Assembly (NCBI GenBank): GCA_028753945.1
Contig: JAPNXP010000002.1
Location: forward strand, 14,639,624 to 14,703,623
Length of the DNA stretch: 64,000 nt
Reading direction: 5' to 3'
From: Hexactinellida sp. DTS-2022
Lineage: Eukaryota > Porifera > Hexactinellida
Shown here: positions 48,434-59,289 of the stretch, in pieces
How the letters are laid out: each line of letters opens with the position of its first letter
How positions within the stretch are numbered: the stretch's first letter is position 1
Position numbers and translations under genes: made by a program
Notes under the pieces: model-generated
What the model saw: the letters and a program-made list of their open reading frames with translations, nothing else
What the model was told of the DNA's origin: nothing
The model's database searches: none

Positions 48434-49549
48434 TTACTTACTTTGCATATAATTGGGTTTATTTGTTTTGACATTATTCCTTAATTTTAGCTAATCTATG
48501 CCAAATTTGTTCCAATTACTTTGTAGATACTAAATTTTCTCAACATTATACATATCTATAATAAGTTATTAACTATGGAATTACATTATATCAGCCATCA
48601 CCTTTTCTAATGTAATTTTCAGGTCATTTTTCCAACACCAAATTTACCTTTGCGAAGCGGGTTTTTATATTGAAAAGGTGTTGGCCGATGTATAAGTAAG
48701 CCCAATAGTTATTAGGTAGAAAGATGAATTTTCACAATTCTTGCATTCATCACATAGTGTACATTTTCTTCCAGGAATAGAATAATATTGAGTTAATTGG
48801 ATTATCTCGCTTTATCAAGCCAAATGCCTGACCAGACAATAAATGTTTATTTCACACATTAAAAGGAAGATTAATGTAATTATATGTTCTGTATTACCTG
48901 GTTCACAATAGATGGCGTTTTCCTTACACGTCCATTTTAGGCTACAAGAAGCTTTTTCACAATGTCACGTGAATAATATCACTGATCTGTGGAAATATTA
49001 TACTTATTCGTTGCGTGTCAACAGCCCCATGTTAACATTAACTATATGTTATCGTATCGCTAAGAGATTTACTATATTTGTAATTGTTAGTTCAATGTAA
49101 ATACGGCGTTTTTGTCGCACTTGCTTCTGATACCAAAAAGTTTTTGCCAATGATAATGGCTTCTAACAAGTTTACATCTAGAGTTTAATCATATACTACC
49201 ATCTTGAATATTCATTTGCTGATCTTATCATATTTTTAGTGTTATCTAGATATTCGTTTAAGGTTCATTGGCGAACCCAACCAAAATTACTTTCTTGGAA
49301 GACACAATAGCTATTTTCTTTCATGTCTGCTGGTCTGGTTAGGTTAGTATGTCAACCAGTATGTTATTGACACTGCATACCATGTGCACCAAGTGATCTC
49401 TAGACTATTCTCCCGCTTCTCTGGAATTCATCTTTCAAGGAAATTTTATTTATTGCAAATGTACTTGTAATCAAATTACGTATGTGGATTATACATTAAT
49501 TTAAGACAAATATTAAATACAATTGAAATTAAATTCCTACTACAAATGC

Positions 49550-49637
49550 ATGTAAGTAAGTGACTCCGGTTAATACGAATTTTCCTGACAAATTTTTACG
49601 GTTGCCTGGTGTTCGTATGAGCGAAAGTTTACTGCAA
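49550..49637. mobile_element. Right-hand fragment of a family A MITE
   Basis: 'TGACTCCGGTTAATACGAA' matches the middle of the TTLL6 intron 3 copy ('TGACTCCGATTAATACGAA'), and the end 'GGTGTTCGTATGAGCGAAAG' is a decayed right terminus. The left half is missing. Confidence 0.55.
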
Positions 49638-50356
49638 TTAATTAAAACCTACTTCGCCTACTTTCTACCTTCACTCCGCACAATGGGACACAAATTGTTT
49701 ATATTTTAGTTCAAATACGTTGTATATTTTCTCACATATTTGTTCACATCACTGCAATATTAGAAGTAACAATCGTTTGGAGCGTTGGACACAATTAGGG
49801 AATAATAAATTGTAGTATTTCTACAATTAAATATGTATAATTATTCAACTGTTTAGGTCCTTTAGGAAGACAATTTAATATGCAAAAATGTGTATTAATT
49901 TGAGGGCTCTCGAGGTGCTTTATTTTGTCTCTTCTTCCGTCTAAATACTGATATCAACTTAAGACTTACAAAATCTATGCATTTATAACTACGTTCACTT
50001 ATCACCCTGGATAAGACTGTGAATAAGGAGTAATACTGTTTTACGACAGTTTACTTATGCTACCTCTATACTATAACCAGGGAGACTCCATAGCAAAGAC
50101 GGTAAGTAAACCGTCATAAATAGAAAGTATCCTTGTAGTAAGAGAAGTACGTAAATCCTGATAAGTAAACAACAGATCATTAATTACTTAAGACTACCAT
50201 GGATTAGCTCTCTCCCTCGCATATCTCACTTGTCTTAATACTGAAGTTCTGATAAATATGGCATCATACTATCATTACTATCCACATATTTGCCTCACAC
50301 CTCCTACAGGACACATTAAATTTACATCAAAAATAAAATTATTAAAGTTTCTAATT

Positions 50357-53300
50357 TCATTTACTTGGATTTCCTTTCATCTTTTCGTATACTTTTTCTA
50401 AGAGTATACAGTAGCGATGCTTTCCATTGAGCTGATCCAAACTGTGATTCGCAATTCTTCCCATTTTCAGCCTATCTGCTATACGGAATGGGGCGAATAA
50501 CCAATGAGCTAACTCATGACACGACGGTAGCACCTCATCTGATGAGGGCAAGCTCCACACACTACAGGCTACTCCGTCCACTATTATCATACTGTTATAC
50601 GTTACAGGCGAATAATAGCCTTCCGAGTAAAGAGAGCGCGATACGTTAACCACAGGCGTAGGATCGCAACGAGCGTTAAGGGAATTGATTACAAAAACTA
50701 CATCTCCTATTCTCACTTTCCCCGCTGCCATAAGCTCCGCTGATTGTAGGCTATTAATACAATTGTTTTGTGGGCTGCATAGCACTAGATGTTGCGGTGT
50801 TAACGTTAATGTACCGTCCTTATAGTGTATCTGTATGAACTCCCCGTTAGTTACTGTTGTTATCAGGTGTGCCCACATGTATACCTTAGAGTATACTAGC
50901 TTGAGGGATTTTCTGTCTATTGACAAGACATAATCCCCTGGCTCAAGTCTTTCAATTGGAATCTTAGTGCCGCCTTTGAGAACAACAGTTGAAGAGCCCG
51001 GGAAACATCCATCGTCTGGATTAATCTTAGTTTTTGATTTTATACTCTGACCTTCTCTTGTATTTTCATCAATTAATTCGTCAAATATTTCATTTGTGTC
51101 ACCCTCTTTTTCAGAACTTCCCTGTGTGTTGTTGTGCCCTGTCTGTTCAGTTTGTCGGTTCGATTGCTTCGTTGTGGATCGCGGTATCGGCACTGGCCTA
51201 ACATTCAAAGGTTGTTTCGGAGGAAGTGGTCCTGATATAGTTGATGATCGTTGCGTCGATAACTGTTGCTCAAGTTTGTCCATAACATTTTTCTTTGTTA
51301 CCGCTCGTCTGGGGACTGGTTCTGGCTTGCCATTACTCTGTAAAACTGGGTTGGGAGGCGTTAAATCTTCTAGCAAGTCTTCGCTTATGTCTAAGTTAGT
51401 ATAGCTACTCCCTTTCTCCAGCTGATTAGCTTTAGTGCTATCAGCGCTAGCGCTCTGTATCAACTGCGGTTTCGGTTTGAGGGCGGGTCTCAAGGGTAGC
51501 ATTGTGATAATCTTTTTGGGATCATATTTGTCGCCAGGGTGTGCAGGTAGCGATTCCCCGATTCTGGCTTCTACAGGTCTTTTGGGGGTAATTATGGGAT
51601 TGGGGTAGTTGGGTGGTTTAATTGGTACTTTTGGCAAACTCTTAATATGCCCCTCGTTTTGTTTTGTTTCGCTTTCGTTAGTTTGTATGAATTCCACTGT
51701 TTCCTCTTTATTCTGTGGGTTTTCAATTATGACGAAACTATCTAGACTTCGCTTTGCCCTAAATGGCGGAATGGGTTTCACGTTTGTTTGGGGGTTAGCT
51801 AGCAGGTGAGAGAATTCTAGTTCGTTGTTGCTATACGATATATTAGCGCTATCTGGGTGTGTGCTGTCAAACGCCTCTTTCACCAGTTCTCCTTTCTCAC
51901 TGTTTACCAATTTTGCGAAAAAGTAGATTGGAACAGTCGTGAGGGAATGTTCGAATATCACGGGCTGATCCGACAGCGACTCGAGCCAACTTAGATACTG
52001 ATCCGATCTTAACTTCCCGAATTTATCTGGAAATTCATCTGTATTCCCTCCTAAATATTGAATAGAAGACTGTTCGATCCCTCTCATCATTCCGTAATTA
52101 CTCTCATCGTCTTGTTGCTCCCAATCTTTGCTCAGGTTTTTCAGTCGTTCGATGTGCCCCTCTATTCCTATTTGGATATCCCGAATTGGCATGTTACGAT
52201 TTGGCGGTTTGTAGTTACCTTGGAGAAATCCCCCTGCGCTCCCCTTTATAATAACCCAATAGCCATAGTTGACAAAGAATTCTTTAAATTCATTGTTGAA
52301 TTCGCCTTTACACTTCTCAGTCTCGTTCGGCAAACTTACTACAGCTTTATTAAATTCAGAGTTTAACGAGATATTCCTAAAATCGAGAGCTATAGTGAAA
52401 ATGTACTCTTCTACGCCAAAGTAGAATCCCTCCAAAAAACCGCAAACTACGTCATCACTGTTCTCTTTGTATTTTCGGACATTTGCTATTGAATCGCAAT
52501 CGCTTCGAATTAGCGAGGTTCTGCCATAGCTTACATCTAGCTTCTTACACTGCGAAACAGTGTAGCGAATAGGAATCTTTTTCACCAGAGTAGAGTTAAA
52601 GACGATTTTATCCGATTCTACAGGTTTAAATACTTCTTTCGGAGCGAGTTGTTCGCAAAACCATTCAAATCCTTTTCCAATAACCCCTAACGATTCCCCT
52701 GAGTAGATTGTATTGTCAATTTCAAGCACACTCATAACAATGTATTTTTCAATGCTGTTAAGTGGGCATTTCTTCTGTTTTAAGATCAGTTTGTAAGATT
52801 TTTGCAATTCTTTGAATGTTTTAATGTTATGCGATTCCAAAACCCGGAATAAGGGATCGAAAAACCCTTTCTCTTCAAAGGAAACTTCGGGGAACTCCTG
52901 GTAAATTTCATCTTTTCTCTCCCGTATAAATTTATCCAGGATTAACGCTACCTCTGTTTTAGTGTTGAGGGTTAAGTTTTTGCTGAGCTCTTCTGACCAT
53001 TTGATTCTACATCTCTCAATGTACTTTTTGTCTATCCTAACTTCGTCTACAATGTGTCTTTTCTCAATTTTCCCCTCCAAATGACGACTCCCAAAGAAGA
53101 TACGTACCGCTTCAATCCCTACCTCATCATTACAGTTTTTCATTTGCTTCTTCATTGCATTGTAAAGGTTTAATGGTTGTTTCTTGCCATCTCTCAGTAG
53201 AGTGAAATCCCCACACGCCTTCAAGTTATTATCTACGTATCTGTTCTCAATCATAACTACAGGTGCCGTTACTCCCAAGAATTCCCTAGAGAGTTGTCGC

Positions 53301-54043
53301 ATGCGTTTCTTCTGAGCTTTACAGTCCTCATTGTATTTGCGCTCGGGTATCGCCCATGCATGAGTCAGTATGAACACCACGTTAGGTCGCTCTGTGTCCA
53401 CTATGTCCAGCTGTGAGATGGCGCGTAACATTTGTGAGGTTTTTGCATTCTTACCTATTATCCTATTATCCACCGCTCGTATCACTATGAGGATAATGTT
53501 TGGGTAAATTTTCAATGTCTTACAGCCTAAATGCGGATGTGTGGTTATGAAATTCTCCATTAACGCGAAATTAAACGCGTCCATGTCTTTGGATCTGGTA
53601 TCGTCCCACCCAGGCGTGTCGATAAATCCTATCTGTAGGTTGGATACCCTCCAATGGTCGCTCTCCATTGAAGACACGTACTCGCAGACCTCGCTTGTAC
53701 AGGACTGCGTGCTCGAGACGGGTATCAGCCCCTCGCGGTTGAACAAGTGGTTTAGAGTTGATGACTTACCAGCGCCAGATATCCCATACATATAAATAAT
53801 AGCTTCGTTACAAGAGCGATGCGCCTTCAAGCTGCTGCCCATCATGTTCATAGCGGGATGGTTAATGTTCTTCATGTACATCATGTTAGCTTCGTATATT
53901 GTTCTCGGGAGTGGGATGCAACTGCCCTCCTCCCCTTCCTTACACCCTTCGTACCATTTTGTTGTAGCCGCCATTATTGTGGGGAGTGGTTGTCCGAATG
54001 GGACAAACATAATATCTGATGTTTTAGCAGCCATGCCTCTCAC
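50357..54043 (-). CDS. AIG1/Toc-type GTPase + MACPF-like region + Hedgehog-type Hint domain
   Basis: This is a 1228-aa single-exon protein. Residues ~80-320 form a septin/AIG1/Toc-class GTPase: Walker A GISGAGKSST (87-96), switch II DTPGWDD (142-148) and a strand 'NVVFILTHAW' where TKxD would lie. Residues ~430-720 resemble MACPF/perforin: 'YGYWVIIKGSAGGFL' (about 593-607) sits where MACPF proteins have their YGTHY...GG signature, and 'YLSWLESLSDQPVIF' matches the later W-S-P segment. Residues ~720-1010 are a Pro/Ser/Lys-rich linker. From C1013 ('GCFPGSSTVVLKGG') a complete Hint domain follows: 'LEPGDYVLSIDRKS', the T-x-x-H motif TPQH (1082-1085), and 'VTYNSMIIVDGVACSV' with 'HELAHWLFAPFRI' as in Hedgehog. 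Hint should self-cleave at C1013. No signal peptide is seen, so it is probably cytosolic. An immune or membrane role is inference. Confidence 0.82.
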   Translation of the reverse strand: MRGMAAKTSDIMFVPFGQPLPTIMAATTKWYEGCKEGEEGSCIPLPRTIYEANMMYMKNINHPAMNMMGSSLKAHRSCNEAIIYMYGISGAGKSSTLNHLFNREGLIPVSSTQSCTSEVCEYVSSMESDHWRVSNLQIGFIDTPGWDDTRSKDMDAFNFALMENFITTHPHLGCKTLKIYPNIILIVIRAVDNRIIGKNAKTSQMLRAISQLDIVDTERPNVVFILTHAWAIPERKYNEDCKAQKKRMRQLSREFLGVTAPVVMIENRYVDNNLKACGDFTLLRDGKKQPLNLYNAMKKQMKNCNDEVGIEAVRIFFGSRHLEGKIEKRHIVDEVRIDKKYIERCRIKWSEELSKNLTLNTKTEVALILDKFIRERKDEIYQEFPEVSFEEKGFFDPLFRVLESHNIKTFKELQKSYKLILKQKKCPLNSIEKYIVMSVLEIDNTIYSGESLGVIGKGFEWFCEQLAPKEVFKPVESDKIVFNSTLVKKIPIRYTVSQCKKLDVSYGRTSLIRSDCDSIANVRKYKENSDDVVCGFLEGFYFGVEEYIFTIALDFRNISLNSEFNKAVVSLPNETEKCKGEFNNEFKEFFVNYGYWVIIKGSAGGFLQGNYKPPNRNMPIRDIQIGIEGHIERLKNLSKDWEQQDDESNYGMMRGIEQSSIQYLGGNTDEFPDKFGKLRSDQYLSWLESLSDQPVIFEHSLTTVPIYFFAKLVNSEKGELVKEAFDSTHPDSANISYSNNELEFSHLLANPQTNVKPIPPFRAKRSLDSFVIIENPQNKEETVEFIQTNESETKQNEGHIKSLPKVPIKPPNYPNPIITPKRPVEARIGESLPAHPGDKYDPKKIITMLPLRPALKPKPQLIQSASADSTKANQLEKGSSYTNLDISEDLLEDLTPPNPVLQSNGKPEPVPRRAVTKKNVMDKLEQQLSTQRSSTISGPLPPKQPLNVRPVPIPRSTTKQSNRQTEQTGHNNTQGSSEKEGDTNEIFDELIDENTREGQSIKSKTKINPDDGCFPGSSTVVLKGGTKIPIERLEPGDYVLSIDRKSLKLVYSKVYMWAHLITTVTNGEFIQIHYKDGTLTLTPQHLVLCSPQNNCINSLQSAELMAAGKVRIGDVVFVINSLNARCDPTPVVNVSRSLYSEGYYSPVTYNSMIIVDGVACSVWSLPSSDEVLPSCHELAHWLFAPFRIADRLKMGRIANHSLDQLNGKHRYCILLEKVYEKMKGNPSK

Positions 54044-54607
54044 TCATTTGCATAGTTTTCAGTATCATTCTCTTATTAATATATATGGTAGTATTTGACA
54101 AAGGCATATTACAAGGAGTATGTATATTATCTCGTATTACATTACATGGTCGCTTATCGTTTTCACTTATAGGATTTTTGCTACCATATTTTGCCTGATT
54201 GAAGTTAGTTTATGTAATGTTCTCCTAAGCTATAATTCGACACCAAAAGTGCATGCATTTCTACAAATAATTAATTACTACCCAGTAGAATTATAGCTAG
54301 TTATAATAGTAATCATATAATTGTGTGGCCAATTAATTACTAACTTAGTTGTTAGAGTTTGAGTTTAAGTCAAATATGTTTGGTGCCCTCTTTAATTAAA
54401 ATTCTATTTAGTCTCTTCAAATGAGTACACGAAGCCAAATAATTTCTTTAATACGTCACTCAGTACATAAATAATCTGCGAATAGCAATACTTATATCTA
54501 GACACAATCATTAAATTTCCAAAATATCTCGATTCATTCGCGATAATGATAAAAACTCAATGAAATAAAAGCAGATAAGCACACAATATACACACCCTAA
54601 TATTATA
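54044..54607. other. Intergenic region between GTPase-Hint gene and TRPM gene
   Basis: This is 564 bp of AT-rich DNA containing the promoter of the GTPase-Hint gene and the 3' flank of the TRPM gene (both on the minus strand). No motif can be assigned. Confidence 0.4.
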
Positions 54608-57600
54608 CTATACATTATTCCTCCTCCCTGCCCAATACTTCTCTACTATGTCATGAGCGTTATAGAATGAGAACAGAGGCAAGTAAGTAGTTACGTTATT
54701 TATTCTCTTACTCTCAGTGTTACTACTCGAGTATTCACTTTTATTAGAAGCAACGCATTTGCATGGACACATTGAACAGCAATAGAAAAGGCAGTTAAAG
54801 AGCGGAACTACTATATATATGTTTGTGTAGCTAATTAGGTTGAAAGGAGGGGGCCAATATGACCGCTCTTGGTACTCTAACACGAGAGTGAAGAACAGGG
54901 TTTTGTAGATGGTCATGGCATTGTCTAGCACTTCGTCGTACACCTTGGTAAAGTAGGAGATCATAAGATTTAACAACAGGACATTGCTGACCATAATCCA
55001 TACTGCGATTAGCGCATACGCAACCCATGTGAGCGACTCCCAAAAGTATATTGAGGAATCTGGTTGCTCACTCGTAAAGTTGTACACCAGATTGTTAACC
55101 GCGTCTAGCCCATACTCCCCGAATATTTGGAAGTAGGGAGGGAACAGGATCAGCTGTGCCACTCTAGCGGGTTCCACTTTGTCCGGGTCGAACAGCACGT
55201 ACTGAGCAATACTAAAGCAATAGGTCATTACCAGTAGGATCACTAGGAACTTTATCATGCGTATAAACGCGAAATATAGTGTGTATAACAGGAGTCCCCA
55301 GCTGCGCTTCAATAGAACAAACTGAAATATCCGAATTGAATAGAGCATGGCCTGAACGCTATAGAATATCCGCACTATAACTACGAATACTCTAACGTGA
55401 GAGTAATGGTTGACAGAAATAAACCGTAGTGTAATAGAGATTATGAACCAGACCATAATTAATATATCTAATGTGTTCCAAATATCGTTTGCATAGTCTT
55501 TAAAACTGGTCCATAGAGTGACTCTTAACTGGCCCTCACTGTATGCTCTCGACACAGCATTAGAAAAGCTGTTCTTACTATGTTCGAGGTCTACTTTCCA
55601 CTTAAATATCGTTATAATCTGGTGGACCTCATCCAATAGGTAAGCACTGGACCAAACAATGTAGATATAGTCGTACGCTGTGAGATACGTGGGTCGCCAG
55701 AAGAACAGTAGATTAACAGTATAGGTTATAATGAATATAAAGTAGGCCGAACCGTGTAGTAGGAAGGTTGATCTTGGAGAGATTAGTCTGCGGAGGAACC
55801 AGGCAAAGTTTAATCTCAGTTTTTCAAATTTATCATACGCCTCTTTTTCTTCCGCCAATTTTCCAAACGTTTTTCTTTCCTTAATATCACTGTTCTTCTT
55901 AAACTTTGACGATAGTAACAAGCTTTGAAAAGATTTAGCTTGATTACGTAAATCCTACAACAATATTATAACTATAGAATTATTTTATGAGTTTCCAATT
56001 TAAACTAACCTCTATTTTCTTAAAAGATTCCAAATCTCCATTCCAGACCTTTGTCAGGTATAATTGAACAATGTTGTGAGTGAAGAACTCCTTAGCTTGA
56101 CATTCGTAGGCTAATTCTATCACTGGGCGTTTGTTCCATAGAATTATACTTGTATTGAGTATCGGTTCAAGAAAATACTTGCCATCTTTTATCGCGGTTT
56201 CTAATAGTTTTATTGCAATGCTTACGAAATTTATTGCACTCTCCTCTAACTTGAGAGATTCGTCGTCACTAACACTTGTTTTTCTAGAAATATGTTTGAG
56301 AATAAAATATATTGCGAGGGCGTTTCCAATTTGAGAAGCAATTCGCAGCGTTTGGTCATTTTTTTCAATTTCATTTACTTCGCTCATTTGTAGTCCACTG
56401 AACTCCAACATCAGTTCAGATACCCCGTATCTCTTCGAAACGGATGCCCATATAAGGAGGTATTCTGCGAAATATGACACTGAAAAGGGAATATTAGTTC
56501 TCTTTTTCGGATATTTCCAAACTAACTTCAACTTGCTTATAACTCCCAACAACTTATCACTAATCTCCACCACTTCATTATTCGTTTCCAATTTATTTAT
56601 AATTTCCTTCACAGTTCTCCGAGTCCATGTCGCTAGCAGATTCTCCTCAACAGATATTCTATACAAATCACAGAATATCCTATCGATAAGGCTGGTGAAC
56701 CACCTGACTCTATTTCTGCTTTCAGGTGTTGTAAGATTATCCTTGTTCTCCTCGCAACACAGCAACATGCTTAATTCTCTTAAATCGAAATATATTTGGA
56801 AAACTCTTGACTGTAAGAACTCTCGTAACATTTCAACAGTACCGAAGGCAAATAAGTGTAGAAAACTGGTATATAATGAGCCTCTATCTCTCTTTATTTC
56901 TTCTTTAATCTTCTCAACAATCTCAATCTTTGAAATTCTTCTCCTCACACGATTTATGTCACCAGTATGGATGGCATAGTTCAGATCATAGAGACACAAA
57001 GCGTAATTATTGTTTTGAACAGATAGCGCCTCGAATGCTGTGTCATCCGCCAATTCAAGGATCAATTCGAATAGAGTAGGGCCTTCTCTATTGTAGAAGA
57101 ACTGATTACTTAGCATTAACTCTTTATCTGCCCCATTCCTATCTGATTTAACTACTGCAATGCAATCTATACTGATACAATCTTCCTCAATTGTAAAGTC
57201 ACCGTCCACTTTTCTAAAGTCAATACTAACTATAATTACGTTATGACGCTCCGCTTGTAACCTTAGCTCCCTGTTCTCAGATAAATATTCTGCTCCTATA
57301 GTAAGGCCAGAACCGACCTCAGTTTCACAAGTATTATTTTGTTTGCCATTTATCGGTATAATATTATTTTGTACCTTATTCTGTATTGACTTAGCTTTGC
57401 GTTTGTGCATAAGTGTGTTTATTTCGTGTAACGACTTTTTAACTATTTCATTTGCTAGATCGCCTTCCGTGTATATCAGTGCATTTTGGTAGCGGAGCAG
57501 GCTGTCCAGTGTTAGGCCTAGTATCGTGTATGTGTTAGCTGGAAACTGTGCACAGTCTATGTAAGGGAAATATATAATAATTTTCGGCAAATCTAATGTA

Positions 57601-57755
57601 CAAACTGTAGGAGGCATTGTCTTATCAATTTCAAACATATTATCTGCATGTTTGTTCTCGTAGAGCTCTTCTTGTCCAGCTTTTTCTCTGTGTATCTCTT
57701 TCAATCGAAATTCTTGATTTTCTAGTAAGATCGAGTCGTTAGAAGAAAAAGCCAT
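54608..57755 (-). CDS. TRPM-family cation channel, divergent
   Basis: Two exons on the minus strand, 57755-56010 and 55954-54608, join in phase 0 to ~1030 aa. The intron is 55 bp (GTTAGT...TTGTAG). The N-terminal ~580 residues are the cytosolic TRPM homology region: a degenerate SLOG-like start ('ALIYTEGDLANEIVKKSL') and the helical repeats ending in 'ILWNKRPVIELAYECQAKEF', 'HNIVQLYLTKVWNGDL'. The C-terminal exon holds six transmembrane helices, a pore with 'PPYFQIFGEYGLDAV', S6 'NVLLLNLMISYFTKVYDEV' and the TRPM-type post-pore 'LVLEYQERSYWPPPFNLI'. No C-terminal kinase or NUDT9 domain follows, so it is a channel-only type. TRPM channels pass Ca2+ or monovalent cations in response to temperature, Ca2+, lipids or redox; the ligand here cannot be inferred. 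Confidence 0.85.
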
Positions 57756-59289
57756 TTAATAAGATTTCACTAATTAAAAAGGTAAAATGGCCCAAATGAT
57801 AGTAACAAAACTCGGTAATATATTCAGTTGTTCAGCTAATATTGTATATGGTACAGTCCGTAAGAATTATAGCCTGGCACCTAATGGTACACCAAAAACT
57901 TATTATAAATAATACGAGTTCTTCGGTCTCGGTCGCTTTGCGAGGGTTCGACACTGCTTCGCAGCCTTACTACGTCATGAGAGTATAAATCTGTGTGATG
58001 TATTAAATAAAATCCTCACAAAGTCCCATTTTTTATGGCCTTTGTTTGTTCGTGTCTAAGCGTTTCAAGTTAAATGCCATTTCGCGTCCTAGCTTTCCTC
58101 AAGTTACCATTCATTACCAATTAATTCTGGATTAATGGCTCAATAAATTCAGCTGCATCATAATATAATACTTCCGTAAATAAAACAGTATAACAATACA
58201 AGTTTAATCCGAAATCAAAAAGTCTTTTAACTAGCCTACAATCCCGTTACTATTAATTTCCTCTGCTCGCGTGCTCGATTGATTAATTACTGTTACTTAC
58301 TATAATAAGGATAGCTCAGTCCCAGACAGTTTATGTTATGATTTGACTGACCAGTATTCTTCCTGTATTAGGAGATAGATGCAGTTTCCCTCTCCGACAC
58401 TGAAAATCCGAATAAGTTCGTCAGGGTAGAAAACAGAATAGAGAAAACTATAGTCTAGTTGAACTTTATATGGATTTATATTGACACTAATACCTATTCT
58501 AAACTAGAATATTAGCGTCTAATCGCCTAACAGCTTCATTAGAATCGAATTAAAATATAATTATTACGTAAAATAACAGTGAAACTTTAAAATTTCTCAA
58601 AGGTGTAATACAGTTAATTCTAAAGAGGGAATATTTTGGGAGTGGTTTTCTGAAATGAAAACTGTTGGAGTTATAACTTAATTTGTTATTTATTACGTCA
58701 TGTACGAACAATGTGTATACAGGTTTCATAATGAGTTAACCTGTCTTCGAAACCTGGAGTCAATCCGATCGGAACTTATGCCAAAATACCTATCCTATTA
58801 CGTCATAATCCCCAAATTTCGCTTCAAACCAGATCGTTTTGCAGTACAAACAAATTTTCAGATCTCTAGAGCAGTGGCGGGCAACCAAAATCCTTGGGCC
58901 CATGAGCCCCCATGCGGGCCTCAAAATTTATCAGTTCCTGCGACGACTAATACTCGTAAGTAAGATATGGAATATATAATTTGTATTACCATTACTAATT
59001 ATCACGCGGGCTGCGGGCCTTATATTGAGTTTGAAAAGAGGTAGGCGGACCCCAGAATCTTGTCTCGTGGGACCCGCGTTGCCCACCGCTGCTCTAGAGC
59101 ATATATGGTGTTTCCAAATTATTCTGGACAAACAAACAAACAAACAAAAGAAACAAGTGTGTTTTTAATTTAATGAAAGTATGTTTATCTTAGAAAATTG
59201 ATTTATGTTTAAGCATTGATATTTGTGAAAAGCATAGTATTTACAGCAGAGTCAATGAGCATATTAATCATTTGAAAATACAATAGTTA
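57756..59289. other. 1.5-kb intergenic region with dispersed repeats and a hAT-like MITE
   Basis: Bases ~57915-58100 contain the 'CTTCGGTCTCGGTCGC', 'CTCACAAAGTCCC' and 'CCATTTCGCG' blocks of the dispersed family seen in the SLC27A region, in inverse orientation to 17530-17640. Bases 58872-59091 are a hAT-like MITE. No gene is seen. Confidence 0.5.
58872..59091. mobile_element. hAT-like MITE with exact 8-bp target duplication
   Basis: The 220-bp element starts CAGTGGCGGGCAACC and ends CGTTGCCCACCGCTG (inverted, two to three mismatches). It is flanked on both sides by CTCTAGAG (58864-58871, 59092-59099), itself a palindrome. The interior repeats GGGCC/GGCCC-type pairs. No transposase is encoded. 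Confidence 0.9.

Larger units (their letters stand above)
48353..50356. other. 2.0-kb intergenic region with polyadenylation signal and MITE fragment
   Basis: It has an AATAAA at 48428-48433 (76 bases after the VPS35L stop) and a partial family A element at ~49550-49637. Bases 48640-48710 have the inverted pair 'CTTTGCGAAGCGGG' / 'AACACC...GGTGTTGG', partly shared with 31225. No gene is seen. Confidence 0.5.

Noticed and set aside
48912-49100. 62-codon frame downstream of VPS35L
   Set aside because: It is short, has no family resemblance, AT-rich composition equals the flanks, and no splice signals link it to a gene.
57940-57975. tRNA-like 'GGTTCGA' box in the repeat region
   Set aside because: There is no matching A-box, acceptor stem or anticodon arm at the right spacing. 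The stretch belongs to the dispersed repeat family.
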